NCBI GenBank assembly: GCA_936432065.2 | Contig: OW386292.2 | Coordinates: 11,810,918-11,874,917, forward strand | Source: Rutpela maculata | Taxonomy: Eukaryota > Arthropoda > Insecta > Coleoptera > Cerambycidae | Direction: 5' to 3' | Length of the DNA stretch: 64,000 nt | Made by a program: the position numbers and the translations under genes | Part shown: positions 46,976-58,052 of the stretch, piece after piece | Layout of the letters: the number at the start of each line of letters is the position of its first letter | Numbering within the stretch: the stretch's first letter is position 1 | The notes under the pieces: model-generated | Told to the model about the DNA's origin: nothing | Seen by the model: only the letters and a program-made list of their open reading frames with translations | Databases searched by the model: none

Positions 46976-48688
46976 ATTAAATTTTGGTTTTTAGTTGGAT
47001 AGAGAAAGCATGCATTATTGCATTAGTTTTTCAATAAAAAGTGCCCTGACTTCTAGAAAAATCCCCATTTTGTCTTAATAAAAATGCATGCTAATGACTG
47101 AAATAAGTTTTATTTTACTCAAGAAGGACATAATAATGGTCTTTGATACCAATTCAAGTTTGGTTGAAATTTAATGACTAATTGAAATGATGAGAGGGGA
47201 TCAAAAGTGAGACACGCTGTATATATTGTTTACAGCGGGGAAAATCCGACGTACACTTGACTAGTTTCTCGCTTACAATATCTAGAAATAGATATAGAAA
47301 TGTATGTCTTACAGGTGTTTTTCGATAAAGTATCGTAGATAACCAATCACCAATAATATTTTGAAACAAGATTAAAAAGTCGTATGTTGTTTGTGTTAAG
47401 CTACTAAATCAAACTCGATTCTTTTCCCAATACATTATCTACGCAAGGTTAATAACACGGTATACCTACCTTCTCGCTGTTCATTTTTGCTTAGTATGTA
47501 TAATAAATGTCAAACTTTCTAAGAAATTTGTGCATTAAATTTTATCACCACCAGACATAATAATACATGCTTAACAACTTTTAAGAATTAAAAAGAGATA
47601 GTGTTTCTATATGTAGGTATTTTTTTATACCAAGCGGGCAACAAAACAGCATTTCAGCAAAAAAAGTGGCCGGTGAAAATGAATGAAAATCGTGACTCTG
47701 CTCGCTATATTTTGTCATCTGTAAGTTTCTCAAGACATCTAGTTGTCTACTAGTAGCTCCTAGTGAAACAAGGTGCAAATATCTACCATAAAGTTGTTCC
47801 CAAACTGAGTGACCAATTGTGTAGTTTTGATTGTCCCAGCGCTCCTTAAGTCTAGTTAAAATTGATCTCTTTGTTAGTACTACATAGCAAATTTCCTTTA
47901 TTCCAATTTTATTCTTTCAATTTGCTCTGATAAAGAACTATAGCATCTGTTCTACGGATAAACATAACACAGAATATTATCTGTTGTAAATTGTAAAAAA
48001 TAATATATTCTTGTGGCATTGATTGTAGCCTTTCGAAGGCGATCAGCTAATTATATATTTTTATCAAATTTTGTTTCTTTGTGCTCCGTTAACCCAAAAA
48101 TCAACATTTAATAAATCATGACCAAATAATTCCGGGAAATTATAATTTAAAGAAAACAAACATTCCTTTGATTTATTAAATGGGCAGCGTTTGATATATG
48201 TCAGTGTTTCTATGGTATTAATAGAGTAAAGCTTGAATCTAGTATTACGAACTTAAAGGAAATAATAATCACATAATGTGCCCTGAAGGCCTGGAATCTG
48301 TTGTATATTATCACAGACTCTAACGAGGAAAAAATTAAGAATATAAATAAAAGAACAAATAGAAGACTATTCGACTTTCCAAGGACACAGAAATATTAGA
48401 TGGTGTTTTAATGTTCAACTTTTGCTCCTTATTTTCATGACAATATTTATTTAAACATGTTGTAAGCACTATAATTGTAACAAACAAGGCAGGAACTGCT
48501 AAAAAATATGAATTATAAACATTATTTGTGTTTAATTATGATTCATAATGTTGTCTTGATAGCGATCTGCCTGGTCAAATTTGTTTAATACCTCTGAAAT
48601 AAATTATATACACATACATTATTTTTATCTAGTTCATTTACAACGAAGCATGTAGACTACAGAAATGAAAAAGACCAATAATAGTCCA
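46976..48688. other. No gene seen
   Basis: AT-rich sequence without recognisable coding regions or repeats that I can pair. Confidence 0.4.
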
Positions 48689-49052
48689 CGCAAATTAGAT
48701 ATTTTAAAAGAAATAATTTATAAAGTAATAATATTTGAGATGCGTATTCTAGATAGGGTTAAAAATAGATACCCGAAAAGTTACCCCCGATTTAGGGGTA
48801 AGTACGTCCCTTTTTTTGCGAAAAACCACCCTTAACGGGGACTTAAAGCTGGTTTTTCACTTTTATCTTGTAAATCGTTCGTCAGAAGAGAAAAAAGTAT
48901 AGGAAATAAAAAAAATGTCATTAAATCCTGTATAAAAAGTGTCCTATTAACCTTGTAGCTTATCCCCACCTATTTTGCGCTAACTACCTCTCCGAATGGA
49001 GGGGTAGTTTGGAGCGCACAAGTAAAAATCGATCCTATTCGAAGTTTCACAG

Positions 49053-49440
49053 GGGGCGAGCGTAGAGGCGACTTCAATGTGAATATCAGTCGATATTCCG
49101 TTGAAGCAACGTCGAGCGCGGTTAGTACTTGGATGGGTGACCCACCTATCTTGGGAAATACAGCGTTCCCGCCCCACCTTCTAGAGGCTTGTATATCAGT
49201 GTATACTCGGTTACGTAATTTTAGACGAGGATTACGTAGTGGATATACCATCCTTCGGAGGGGATGTAAAGCAGGCGGTCCCTTGTCTATTAAATGTTAG
49301 GCAAGTAAAAGATACCTACTCTTCTTAAGGGAAGAGGTTCGGCAAAATTTCCAGGTTGGGGTAGCTCGTCTCCTGGCGACGGTGATAGGCCCTGGTAGCG
49401 GAAATAGGCCGACGTTAAATAGTTAAAAAAAAAAAAAAAA
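49053..49440 (+). mobile_element. 5S rRNA-derived SINE, copy 3, with empty site nearby
   Basis: Starts GGGCGAGCGTAGAGGCGAC and has the 5S-like stretch GAAGCAACGTCGAGCGCGG followed by TTAGTACTTGGATGGGTGAC and CTTGGGAAATACAGCG, equal to the 3' half of arthropod 5S rRNA with its box C region. The tail ends in A16. GTTTCACAG flanks both sides (49044-49052, 49441-49449). The opposite arm of the host inverted repeat reads straight through this point near 50912, giving an empty site. Open frames over it are not genes. Confidence 0.92.
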
Positions 49441-49599
49441 GTTTCACAGCGAATATCTTAAAACCGGTTGCTTTAACGAGAAAAATGCTCAAGAATGATT
49501 TTATTGAGCGGAATTCTCTCTATAAGATGGATGTATAGCGGGTTTTGGCGCAAGTGATTTTTATTTACTTTCCCTTTTTTTCCACAAAGCTGTATTTTT

Positions 49600-50035
49600 T
49601 AATTTGAGCTCGTTTTGATACCACCCTCCAGGTAGAGCTCTCTGTGCGTTTTTTTTTAAGTGGTTTCCCCTGTAGGCCTATTCCACCAAAATTCTGTCCA
49701 ATTTTACTCATTAAGGGTTTCTTCATCGACGAACTCTGCTTCTTCAAATTCGGAATTTTAACATTCTTGCCCATGGCAATTAGAGCACATTATTGAGCAG
49801 CGCAATCCAATAACAAGCTGCATCGTTTTCCGCAACCCTTTTTGCAGTTGCAGGATATTAACTGTAGTGTGGAAATTGGTGCTGGTAACTCGGTGGTATA
49901 AATGGGTGCTAAGATGTTGCCTACTTTCTTCCAATCCGTTGGTTCCAAGTTTTCTCCTCACCAAGATTGAATTTGAACGTTGACGTAATGCCTTATGTTG
50001 GTGGCAGTCTTGGTAGAATCCCGGCAGTACTAGAT
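49600..50035 (-). pseudogene. Cysteine-rich C-terminus of the element protein
   Basis: On the minus strand one frame gives a NLVLPGFYQDCHQHKALRQR block; in a shifted frame further on ISCNCKKGCGKRCSC and SNCHGQE can be read. The CNCKKGCGKRCSC pattern is the start of the same type of CXC-like cluster as at 3.7 kb. At least one frameshift separates the blocks. The basic, Lys/Ser-rich tail at 49565-49774 is open but unassigned. Confidence 0.55.
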
Positions 50036-50047
50036 TGACCGACCAAC

Positions 50048-50452
50048 TTATTGAAAATAATGAACCTTTGATGATTCAAAGATGTCTCTTTTTTTGGGGG
50101 CTTTGTATAATGCAAGCGCGAATTGCACTTGTAATTTCTTGTTTCGTTGAGCTACGTCAGTCAGTGGCGTGTTCTCATTGAAAATAATTTCCGATGAAAT
50201 GCGTTTCAAAAGTCGCTGCTGTCTTTCGATGCTCTTCGTACTGCAGACATTGTCAGCATACCCGCCAAATATTACAGTCACTTTTTTTCCGTAACGATTA
50301 CGAATAAAGCGAACGTAGACTGCATAAACGTCGTCAAAGGGACCCTGCTTTGGCGATACTACTACTCGATGAATCAAATTGCCACCATCAACAATGAACT
50401 GGCAGTCAGAAAAATCTATTGGCCTCTCTCGTGCAGCATTCAAAAATATCAT
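50048..50452 (-). pseudogene. XPG/FEN-like (PIN-fold) N-terminal fragment
   Basis: A 134-residue frame. FIVDGGNLIHRVV (residues about 19-31) is placed like the first acidic 'DG.N..' motif of PIN-fold nucleases. VTVIFGGYADN followed by STKSIERQQRLLKR is placed like the 'VFDG.P...K..E...R' motif of XPG/FEN proteins, with the usual Asp of FDG replaced by Gly. The C-terminal half, with the second acidic cluster, is missing. Related uncharacterised proteins in invertebrates carry a cysteine-rich C-terminus; the neighbour at 49.6-50.0 kb fits that. The assignment is by motif only. Confidence 0.5.
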
Positions 50453-51474
50453 ACAGGGACGAATTCTTGGTTTTTTTCATTAGGAAGAGAGATTGAAGCA
50501 AGCTCAAAGTTGAAACATGACTCCAAAAATTATAAATACCTGACTGTTTATTTACTTATATTTAATTTTCAGAGTATCAGGATCTGAGAGAGAAGTAAAT
50601 AAAATGATACAGAAAATGGAATATAATATTAAGTATACTATATATTATTATACGTTTAAGGTAATTATTCATGTCTGAACTTCTTATTGCCGTAATCCTT
50701 CCGGGTATAGCCTGTGGCCGTCCTTATATCTACGTCGGTACTATACATATTTTACGTATAATTAACGCATCTGTGTGAAAAAAAAAATAAATAAAAACCA
50801 CTTGCTTCAAAACCCGCTATACAATGCATCTTATAGAGTGAATTCCGACCTATAAATTCATTCCTGAGCATTTTTTTCGTTAAAGTAACCGGTTTTAAGA
50901 TATTCGCTGTGAAACTTCGAATAGGATTGATTTTCACCTGTGCGCTCAAAACTACCCCTCTCTGTTCGGACGCTGTTAGTACGAAATAGGTGAGGATAAG
51001 CTAGCTAGATAAGCTAAGGTTAATAAAACATTTTTTATGCAGAATTTAACGACAAATTTTTTATTTCCTATGCTTTTTTTCTCTTCCGACGACGTGAAAA
51101 ACCAGCTTTAAGTCCCAGTTGGGGGTGTTTTTTTGCAAAAAAGGGACGTTCCACCCTTAAATAGGGGTGGAACTTTTCGGGTATCTATTTCTAACCCTGT
51201 CTAGAGTACTCATCTCAAATACTATTACTTTATAAATTATTTCTTCTATTCACTGTTTTTTAATCTAATTTGCGAGTACTACAATATTTAATTCAAAAGT
51301 AAAAATATCTTCGGAAAATGTATAGAGGAACCTTTTTGTAGATGAACTTTTCGTCATGGCTTCCAATCTATTAGTCACTAGCTCACCTCTTACATATAAT
51401 ACTACCATCTTCCCATCACTTTCTCCCACTTCTTCACTGCATTTGCTGTGTGGTATATCTGACAGCATCACATT

Positions 51475-51619
51475 ATTATATTTTGATCTTATTCCGTTGA
51501 AGGGTTGGGGGGTAAATTGGGGTAAATGGGGGTAGATAGGTAAATCAAGCAAGAGTCCATAAAATTGGTATTTTGTATAGTATATAAGAGAAGCTAATGT
51601 CTCAAAAAAAAGGCATTAG
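51475..51619 (-). mobile_element. Helentron-like element, copy 5, fragment
   Basis: About 145 bp of the middle of the family (GAAGGGTTGGGGGGTAAATT, AAATCAAGCAAGAGTCCATA, AAGAGAAGCTAATGTCTC). It is cut off on the right by the start of the palindromic element at 51621. Confidence 0.75.
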
Positions 51620-51620
51620 T

Positions 51621-52306
51621 AAAAGTGTCACATTTTGAGGTTAGTTTTTTTGCTAATAACTTTTAACAAATAAAGATTTTGCAATATCGTTCTTATATCT
51701 TTGTTGCTAGGGTTTTTTCATACATTTTCAAAAAAAAAAAATGACTAGCCTTACTAGAAGCCGAGACGATTTTTTTTTAATAAATTCGTAAAAATTTTTT
51801 TAACAAAAATAATTGTTTATAACAAATTATTGTTTAATTAGGAAAAAATCGGCATGACAGATAGTATTATTTCATCACGCTACTGCAGATTTAAAAAAAG
51901 TCAAAATCGGAGGAACAGTAAATTTTTTTGTTGACGCACGGATTTGAACTCGTCTCGTTCATTTTATGAACGTATTACAGATATGACTCATGCTTCTCTC
52001 TCCTATGCTGACGCTGATTTAAAATTAATTGTTATCGTTGCAAATTGAATTTTCTCCCCCAAACTCAGCTCTATTACAAAGACAGACTATTAAACTAGTT
52101 GTTCGCCAAGTTTCAGCTGTTAATGTTTATTAATAAACAAATTACGAATTTATAAAAAAAAAATCATCTCAGCTTCTAGTCAGGCTACATTTTTTTTTTA
52201 AATGTGTGAAAAACCCCAGCAACAAAGATATGAGAACGATATTGCAAAATCTTCATTTGTTTAAAAGTTATTAGCAAAAAACCTAACCTCAAAGTGTGAC
52301 ACTTTT
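51621..52306. mobile_element. Palindromic element with tRNA-like sequence in the loop
   Basis: Ends AAAAGTGTCACATTTTGAGG and the complement CCTCAAAGTGTGACACTTTT. The arms are about 175 bp (51621-51795 and 52130-52306), sharing TTTTGCAATATCGTTCTTAT and the complement. The loop of about 330 bp is not palindromic and contains the tRNA-like sequence. No coding. Confidence 0.8.
51935..52016 (-). other. tRNA-like sequence in palindrome loop
   Basis: On the minus strand it reads GAGTCATATCTGTAATACG, then a perfect small hairpin GTTCAT-AAA-ATGAAC, then GAGACGAGTTCAAATCC. AGTTCAAATCC is 9 of 11 to box B. The box A side (CAGCATAGGAGA) is weaker. The CTGTAATACG block and the distance to box B are the same as in the tRNA-like sequence at 63.0 kb. 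Not a functional tRNA as far as I can fold it. Confidence 0.45.
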
Positions 52307-53728
52307 TCAAACGCCATTTTGAAGTTGAAAATAATGCAAATTTGATTTACCATTAATGAAAACAAAGTTTAAGTCTCAACAAAAAAAATGATGTCTGGAT
52401 CAACCCTCTATGACAACGGGAACTGGGTGAATTTTCATTTTACATTATTTATGTTTTTAATAAACAAATTGAATATCTCTTAAACTAATTAAAATTTTTG
52501 ATGAAATTTTAGAGGTGACTTTGGGGCAATAAAAGACATATTTTGTCAAAGTTTCAAGCACTAAAGTGCTTTTGTTAAAGAATGAAAAATATTTGCAATT
52601 ATTTAAACAAGTTTTCAAGCGTTTTACACGAAACGCCTCTCAAATAACCGTTTTTCAAAGTTCTAACAGTATCTACAAATTGAAAAACTTATCGGTCTTT
52701 GAGTTATCTTTAAAACAGTCTATTTTTTTGAGTTTTTCAACAATAAATCGTTAAATAAACAATGTTCCGGTGGTCAAAAAGTGGACCAAATTCAGGTTCA
52801 TGTTCGTAATCAATAAAACTATCGTTTAATCCACGTGGCATCCTGAAACGAATTACAATATGCATTTTTGCTAATTCCACTGGCCTAAAGTGCTAATTCG
52901 GTGAAAGCTACTGGTAAAATCAAAGCCACAAAAAAAAACTAATGCCAAGTGTATTTTTAATAACTTCAATAACGGAGATAGGCAGGAAGGTTTTAATGTT
53001 TCGATTTAATTTCCCGATTTTTGCGTTTTTAGCAGCAATATTTTGTAATATAAAGAAACAGTAACTCAAAACTGAATTATGCCTTTTCTTATCAAGTTGT
53101 TCTAAATATTTCGTAGTTTATGAGATTTTCCCAGTCAAGAATTTAATTTATGCGAATACAGAAAGAAAATATATCTAATTATTCAAAAAATGTGGCGTGT
53201 GATGGATTACCATCCTTATGGTAAATCGAGGTTCGACCGCAGATTAACTCCATGTGATATATGTTTTACGTTTTGTGCAGTCTCTGATTTAATAAAGAAG
53301 TAACAATATACCCGGTAATGACCTTGCTGATGTAGATTTATTATTTACAGCGTAAGCATTTTTTAAAAGTCGTTCGATTTGCCATGCCACCGTTTACAGG
53401 ATGGTACTTAAAAAGCCGAGCATTATATTTTGACAGCCAAGTAATACTTTATATACGACTAACAAATAATATTAACATTAAATCGGTGATTTTTGGTATA
53501 TAATGCCATCAATTAACCCCACAGGGAATTATGATGAGGGGATTCTGGTCATTATACCCCTTCGCGTACCAATCAAAATTATGCATGAATCAGTCTATCT
53601 GTGCACATTAAAAATGCCATAGAGACCGGTAACTATGAAAAGAAAAATAAACAGACGCCATAAACAATCAAAGTAAAAACGGGTTTTGTGAAATTGTGTT
53701 TGATTGTATTAGTTTTGTGGTTGAAAGA
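52307..53728. other. No gene seen
   Basis: AT-rich sequence. Nothing recognised up to the Crypton start codon. Confidence 0.4.
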
Positions 53729-54738
53729 ATGGAAAGTGATTCAGAAAATACTATCCCCTGTACTCCACCAGAAATAACTGAAAGAGCAGCAGCAACAGCA
53801 TCTAATTTACTACCACAGAAATCCAAAGCGTACCAAAGTTTCATGGGCTGGCGTATTCAGGAAAAAAACTAACTCGCTTTCTGCAAATGTATTATTAGCC
53901 TATTTTGCTGACTTAGCTGACAGATACAAATCTTTTTCATTATGTTCATTTTATTCCATGCTAAAAGCAGTTTTGAAAATAAAACACGACATAGATTTGG
54001 AAAAGTATGGAAAACTACATTTTTTCTGAAAAGAAAATCTGAGGGATATGAAGCAAAAAATGCCAAAGCTTTGACACCAGAAGAAATTAATACATTTATA
54101 AAGGAAGCACCTGATAGAGTTTATTATTTACATAAAGTAACATTGCCAGATACTAAATGTCTCAAATCTAACATATTAATTTAAGGTCGTATTAATCGTG
54201 GGAATTGTATTGGTTTGATGCATGTCGCTCTAATGGGCTCTACGAAATGAAAATTGAAGAAGTGAAGGTCTAAGTACAACATTATTAATAATTGTACCTA
54301 AAACGAAAACCAAAGAGGTAATAAGTTTTGTCATTACTGGTCAATTTTATGGGATTGTAAGAAAGTACCTGGATCTTCGGATGTCGCACGTGACAATAAG
54401 CTAATTTTTTTTAAATTACCAAAGAGGTAAATGCACCATCCAACGAATTGGAAAAAATAAGTTTACTGTACTTGGAAAACAAATAGCAACTTATTTGAAT
54501 TTTCCAAATCCTGAACTTTATACCAGTCATTGCTTTCGGAGATCTTCGGCTACACTATACATGGATGGAGGTGCAGGGACGTCTTAAAGCATGGCCAAAC
54601 TGGGTCATGGCTGGGGACTTCGGCTTCCGAGGGGCCACGTCGTACATGCCCATTTAAAGGTTATTTCTATTTTAATTTAATTACGACACACAATCCAAAA
54701 AATAAAAACAAAATATACTTATTAAAATAGTATTCAAA

Positions 54739-55954
54739 ATGTATGGGTTTTTAGAAAATATTTGTGATAAGAGTAAGGCTGAAATTGCAAGAGAATGCAA
54801 AAAACCGCTGCCCAAGGAATCACTACTTCCACATCCAGATTTTCTATCCAAGTCACTCAACGAAAAAAATTTGTATGTGGAAATAATTGTTTATGGACCT
54901 TCAATAATATACTATTTGAAATCCTCTACCCCAAAAACCCATAAAACGATACCCCACATCGGTAGTAGGATGGGGGTGGTGATGGGGGGTGGATGAAGTA
55001 AAAAAATATTTTGAGGTTTTTGGTTCTTGTACACACACTAAATCACATTTTTTTTTCCTTTAATAATGGGGTGGGGGCGGTAATGGGGGTGGTTAATATC
55101 AAAATTTTTTTTGAGACCTTAGCTTCTCTTGTATATACTAAATACCAGTTTTATGGAGTCTTACCTGCTTGATTTTCCTATTTATCCCAAATTTACCCCA
55201 ATTTACCCCCCAACCCTTCGACGGACCAAGATGAAAATATAATCTAGTTCTAGATCTTGTTAAAGTACACATGTGTACCAAGTTTCAAGTCAATATCTCA
55301 AACGGTTCCAGAGTAAACGTGCGCACAAAAAAAAGTTACCGACAGACAGACAGAATTTTTTTTCGCTCAACTTAAAATCTCGACGTTTCATGACATTCTA
55401 AGCCTATTTGATCAATAAAAATTGAAAAAAATTTTTTTGTCGTTACTGTACTTCCACTGGATGTGGAAGTAAAACTAACAAATTTTTACCAAAAAGACAT
55501 TAATGAGAAAGAACTAATTGTGGAATATCAACACTTCAAGGCATACGTTGGATTGGATATTGAAAAATGAAGGGAAAAGGAAAAAGAAATGAGGGGAAAA
55601 AAGAAAAACGAGAAATCTACTGTTGCAGATGCAGATGAACTTATAGAAGATAATGACTCGATTGGAATCAATGTACTTTATACTTTTATGTTCAACGAAA
55701 AATTTTCTACAGTGTTTCCAAACATTGAAATTATAATGAGAATTTTTTGTCTATGATGGTCACCAAATGCGAGCGGAGAGCGTTCATTTTCAAAATTAAA
55801 ATTAGTGAAAAGTGAAATAAGAAATCGCATGACTCAATCACGCTTAAATAGTTTAAGTTTGATGAGTATTGAAAATGACATTTTACAAACTATTAACTTC
55901 GACGGCATAATTCATGATTTCGCCACCTTCAAATGTAGAAAACGACCTCTCTAG
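54739..55954 (+). pseudogene. hAT transposase remnant (ZMYM1-like type)
   Basis: Begins MYGFLENICDKSKAEIAREC, is interrupted by the Helentron-like copy, and resumes TNFYQKDINEKELIVEYQHF. A stop follows (GLDIEK*). Near 55760-55950 the text NASGERSFSKLKLVKSEIRN, RMTQSRLNSLSLMSIENDIL and INFDGIIHDFA is the C-terminal dimerisation domain of hAT transposases of the zinc-finger MYM / 52-kDa repressor-like type. The zinc finger and catalytic core are deleted. Confidence 0.82.
54799..55471 (+). mobile_element. Helentron-like element, copy 6, full length
   Basis: Starts AAAAACCGCTGCCCAAGG, has ACTTCCACATCCAGA near its start, AACGGTTCCAGAGTAAACG and a short GACAGACAGACAG run near the end, and the terminal hairpin TACTTCCAC-TGGAT-GTGGAAGTA. 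The flanking transposase frame shows that it landed in coding DNA. No duplication longer than a few A can be seen. Confidence 0.85.
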
Positions 55955-56220
55955 ATTACTCTAGAATAAAATTATACACAATGTAGTTTATAGTTAATAA
56001 CATATTAGTGATACTATATAAGCTAATTTTTTGATTGCAAAATTGTAAAAGGGGGGGCCTACATTTGCATATGGGGCCAAGGCCTCAAGAATGCTTAAGA
56101 CGTCCCTGTGGAGGTGGCAATATTACGGGGTTGAAGCGTCACGGAGGCTGGAAGTCCTCACTCGTAATCTGTTAAAAATAAAATGATAACAGCCGAAACT
56201 ATGTCAAAGCAAGTGAATGG

Positions 56221-56726
56221 AGTGGGGTGGGGGTGGTGACAAGGGGTGGGAGTGGGGGGTGAATAAAGTAAAAAAATATTTTGAGGTTTCTGGTTCTTGT
56301 ACACACACTAAATCACATTTTTTTTTCATCCCCTTTAATAATGGGGTGGGGGTGATATTTTTTTTGAGACCTTAGCTTCTCTTGTCTATACTAAATATCA
56401 ATTTTATGAACTCTTACCTGCTTGATTTACCTATTTACTCCAAATTTACCCCAATTTACCCCCCAACCCTTCGACGGAACAAGAAAAAAATATAATCTAG
56501 TTCTAGATCTCGTTAAAGTACATATGTGTACCAAATTTCAAGTCAATATCTCAAACGGTTCCAGAGTAAACGTGCGCACAAAAAAAGTTACAGACCGACA
56601 GACAGAAATTTTTTTTTCGCTCAAACTTGAAATCTCGACGTTTCATGACATGCTAAGCCTATTTGAACAATAAAAATTTTTAAAAATTTTTTTGTCGTTA
56701 CTATACTTCCACTGGATGTGGAAGTA
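56221..56726 (+). mobile_element. Helentron-like element, copy 7, 5'-truncated
   Basis: Begins inside the G-rich block (AGTGGGGTGGGGGTGG), just past the last readable Crypton sequence, and is complete to the 3' hairpin at 56704-56726. The open frame at 56422-56673 is a shadow of the repeat. Confidence 0.82.
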
Positions 56727-57367
56727 ATAGCCTTTATTATAGCATCGTTGTATAATATACTATTATACTTCTACTTCATTTTGTAGATGTACCAAAAGCT
56801 ACAATTTCCACTTTGTATTCCTATTTATTTTATTGAAACTAGGAGTCTAATATTTTTTTATCGGCTATGTATGTATCTAAATTTCCTATTAACATTGCTG
56901 CTTTTTCATAATTATTACATCAAAGATACTAGGTAGTTCAAACGAAACATAACAAACAACTAATTTCATTTGATGTACTTTCAAAACTATCATTACTTTT
57001 GGCCATCACAGAAAAACGTGCAAAAACAGTTTTTTGCAAACAACAACAAATAATACTTTTAAGTTTTAATTATCAATTCATTTATGAAATGTCATCATAT
57101 TAATTAACTCTTTGAAGGTACCAGATATAATAAGTAATTTATTGATCCCATCCAAAGCGCAATTTGGAGAGTCCAAATTTCAAGTTGAATTTTCTAGATG
57201 TAGCCCACAATATTTTGATATTTTTAAATGCCTACACGAGGGAGCACAACTCTTAAACCTGAGCTCGGTATATCTATTGTGAAGGTGTCCAGATTGGGAA
57301 ACATTTAAATGATCTGTTTGTTGATGGAGACATAGAACCATATGAACATCTACATGGGGAATAGAGT
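56727..57367. other. No gene seen
   Basis: AT-rich spacer between two Helentron-like copies. Nothing recognised. Confidence 0.4.
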
Positions 57368-57950
57368 CACATCCGGTGAAAGTATAGTAACGCAAAAAGA
57401 ATTGAAAACTCTTATTGTTCAAATAGGCTTAGAATGGCATGAAACGTAAAGATTTTTAATTTGAGAAAAAAAATCTGACTGTCGGTCTCTCTCTGGTCTC
57501 TGGAACTTTTTTGTGCACACGATTATTCTGGAACCGTTTAAGATATTGACTTGAAATTTGGTACAAGTGTGGATTTTAATCAAATCTGGAAGCAGATTAT
57601 ATTTAGATCTTATTTCGTTGAAGGGTTGTAGGGTAAATTGGGGTAAATAGGTAAATCAAGCGAGTAAGAGTCCATAAAATTGGTTAGTATATATAAGAGA
57701 AGCTAAGGCGTCAAAACATTTTTTGGCATTAGCCACCCCCTTTACCACTCCCACCCCATTATTAAAAGGGGTGAAAAAATTGTGATTTGGTGTGTGTACA
57801 AGAACCAAAGGCTTCAAATTTTTTTTTTTACTTCATCCACCCCCACTACCACCATCCCCATCCCCACTTCCGATGTGGCATATCGTTTTGTGGTCTTTGA
57901 GGTCGACAATTTCAACTATTATATTATTAAAGTTCCATAAACAATGATTG
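57368..57950 (-). mobile_element. Helentron-like element, copy 8, diverged
   Basis: Minus strand. A damaged terminal hairpin (CACATCCGGTGAAAGTATAG) at 57368 is followed by the usual blocks, a shortened microsatellite, and the G-rich block near 57840. The 5' end is missing beyond 57950. It is more diverged than copies 1, 4 and 6. Confidence 0.75.
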
Positions 57951-57984
57951 GTTTCAAAAAACGGAAACTAAATTTGGAAGCGGG

Positions 57985-58052
57985 CATATGAAGTGGAGGA
58001 AATGTAAAACAGTTGGTCCCTTGTCTATTAGATATTAGGCAAGTAGAAAATC
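57985..58052 (+). mobile_element. 5S SINE tail fragment
   Basis: About 65 bp with GGTCCCTTGTCTATTAGATA and TTAGGCAAGTAGAAA match the tail of the 5S SINE copies. The 5S part is absent. Confidence 0.6.

Larger units (their letters stand above)
48689..51274 (-). mobile_element. Long-inverted-repeat DNA element with nuclease-like and Cys-rich ORFs
   Basis: Ends CGCAAATTAGAT and ATCTAATTTGCG. The inverted arms are about 490 bp: left 48689-49572 (including a 5S SINE) and right about 50770-51274. Shared blocks include ATTCTAGATAGGGTTA-type text, GGTTTTTCAC/GTGAAAAACC and GATCCTATTCGAAGTTTCAC. The 1.2-kb interior codes on the minus strand for an N-terminal piece resembling XPG/FEN nucleases and a C-terminal cysteine cluster, with the middle deleted. 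No target duplication identified. Probably a deletion derivative of a large DNA transposon whose superfamily I cannot name. Confidence 0.72.
54574..56108 (+). mobile_element. hAT element in the Crypton, perfect 8-bp duplication
   Basis: Starts CAGGGACGTCTTAAAGCA and ends TGCTTAAGACGTCCCTG. TGGAGGTG flanks it exactly on both sides (54566-54573 and 56109-56116). Just inside the ends the inverted match continues weakly (GGGGCC/GGCCCC). It contains a broken transposase and a Helentron-like copy (54799-55471). The target is proven by the recombinase frame continuing across it. Confidence 0.95.
53729..56215 (+). pseudogene. Crypton tyrosine recombinase relic, split by hAT element
   Basis: Starts with Met-Glu-Ser-Asp-Ser and a conserved IPCTPPEITERA motif, followed by NLLPQKSKAYQSF, as in insect Crypton recombinases. 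After several stops and frameshifts come FLKRKSEGYEAKNAKALTPE and EEINTFIKEAPDRVYYL, then LGKQIATYLNFPNPELYTSH and HCFRRSSATLYMDGG (HxxR catalytic motif). The frame is cut there by the hAT element (54574-56108) and resumes with GGGNITGLKRHGGWKSS, the RHGGW motif. The catalytic tyrosine region is degraded. Cryptons move by tyrosine recombination; this copy cannot. Confidence 0.82.

Noticed and set aside
48970..49300. Overlapping open frames on both strands (about 65-93 codons)
   Set aside because: They lie in the inverted arm and the 5S SINE; similar frames appear over SINE copy 2.
57180..57422. 80-codon minus-strand frame with several Cys and His
   Set aside because: Starts inside Helentron-like copy 8 and runs into unassigned DNA; no motif spacing fits a known zinc finger.
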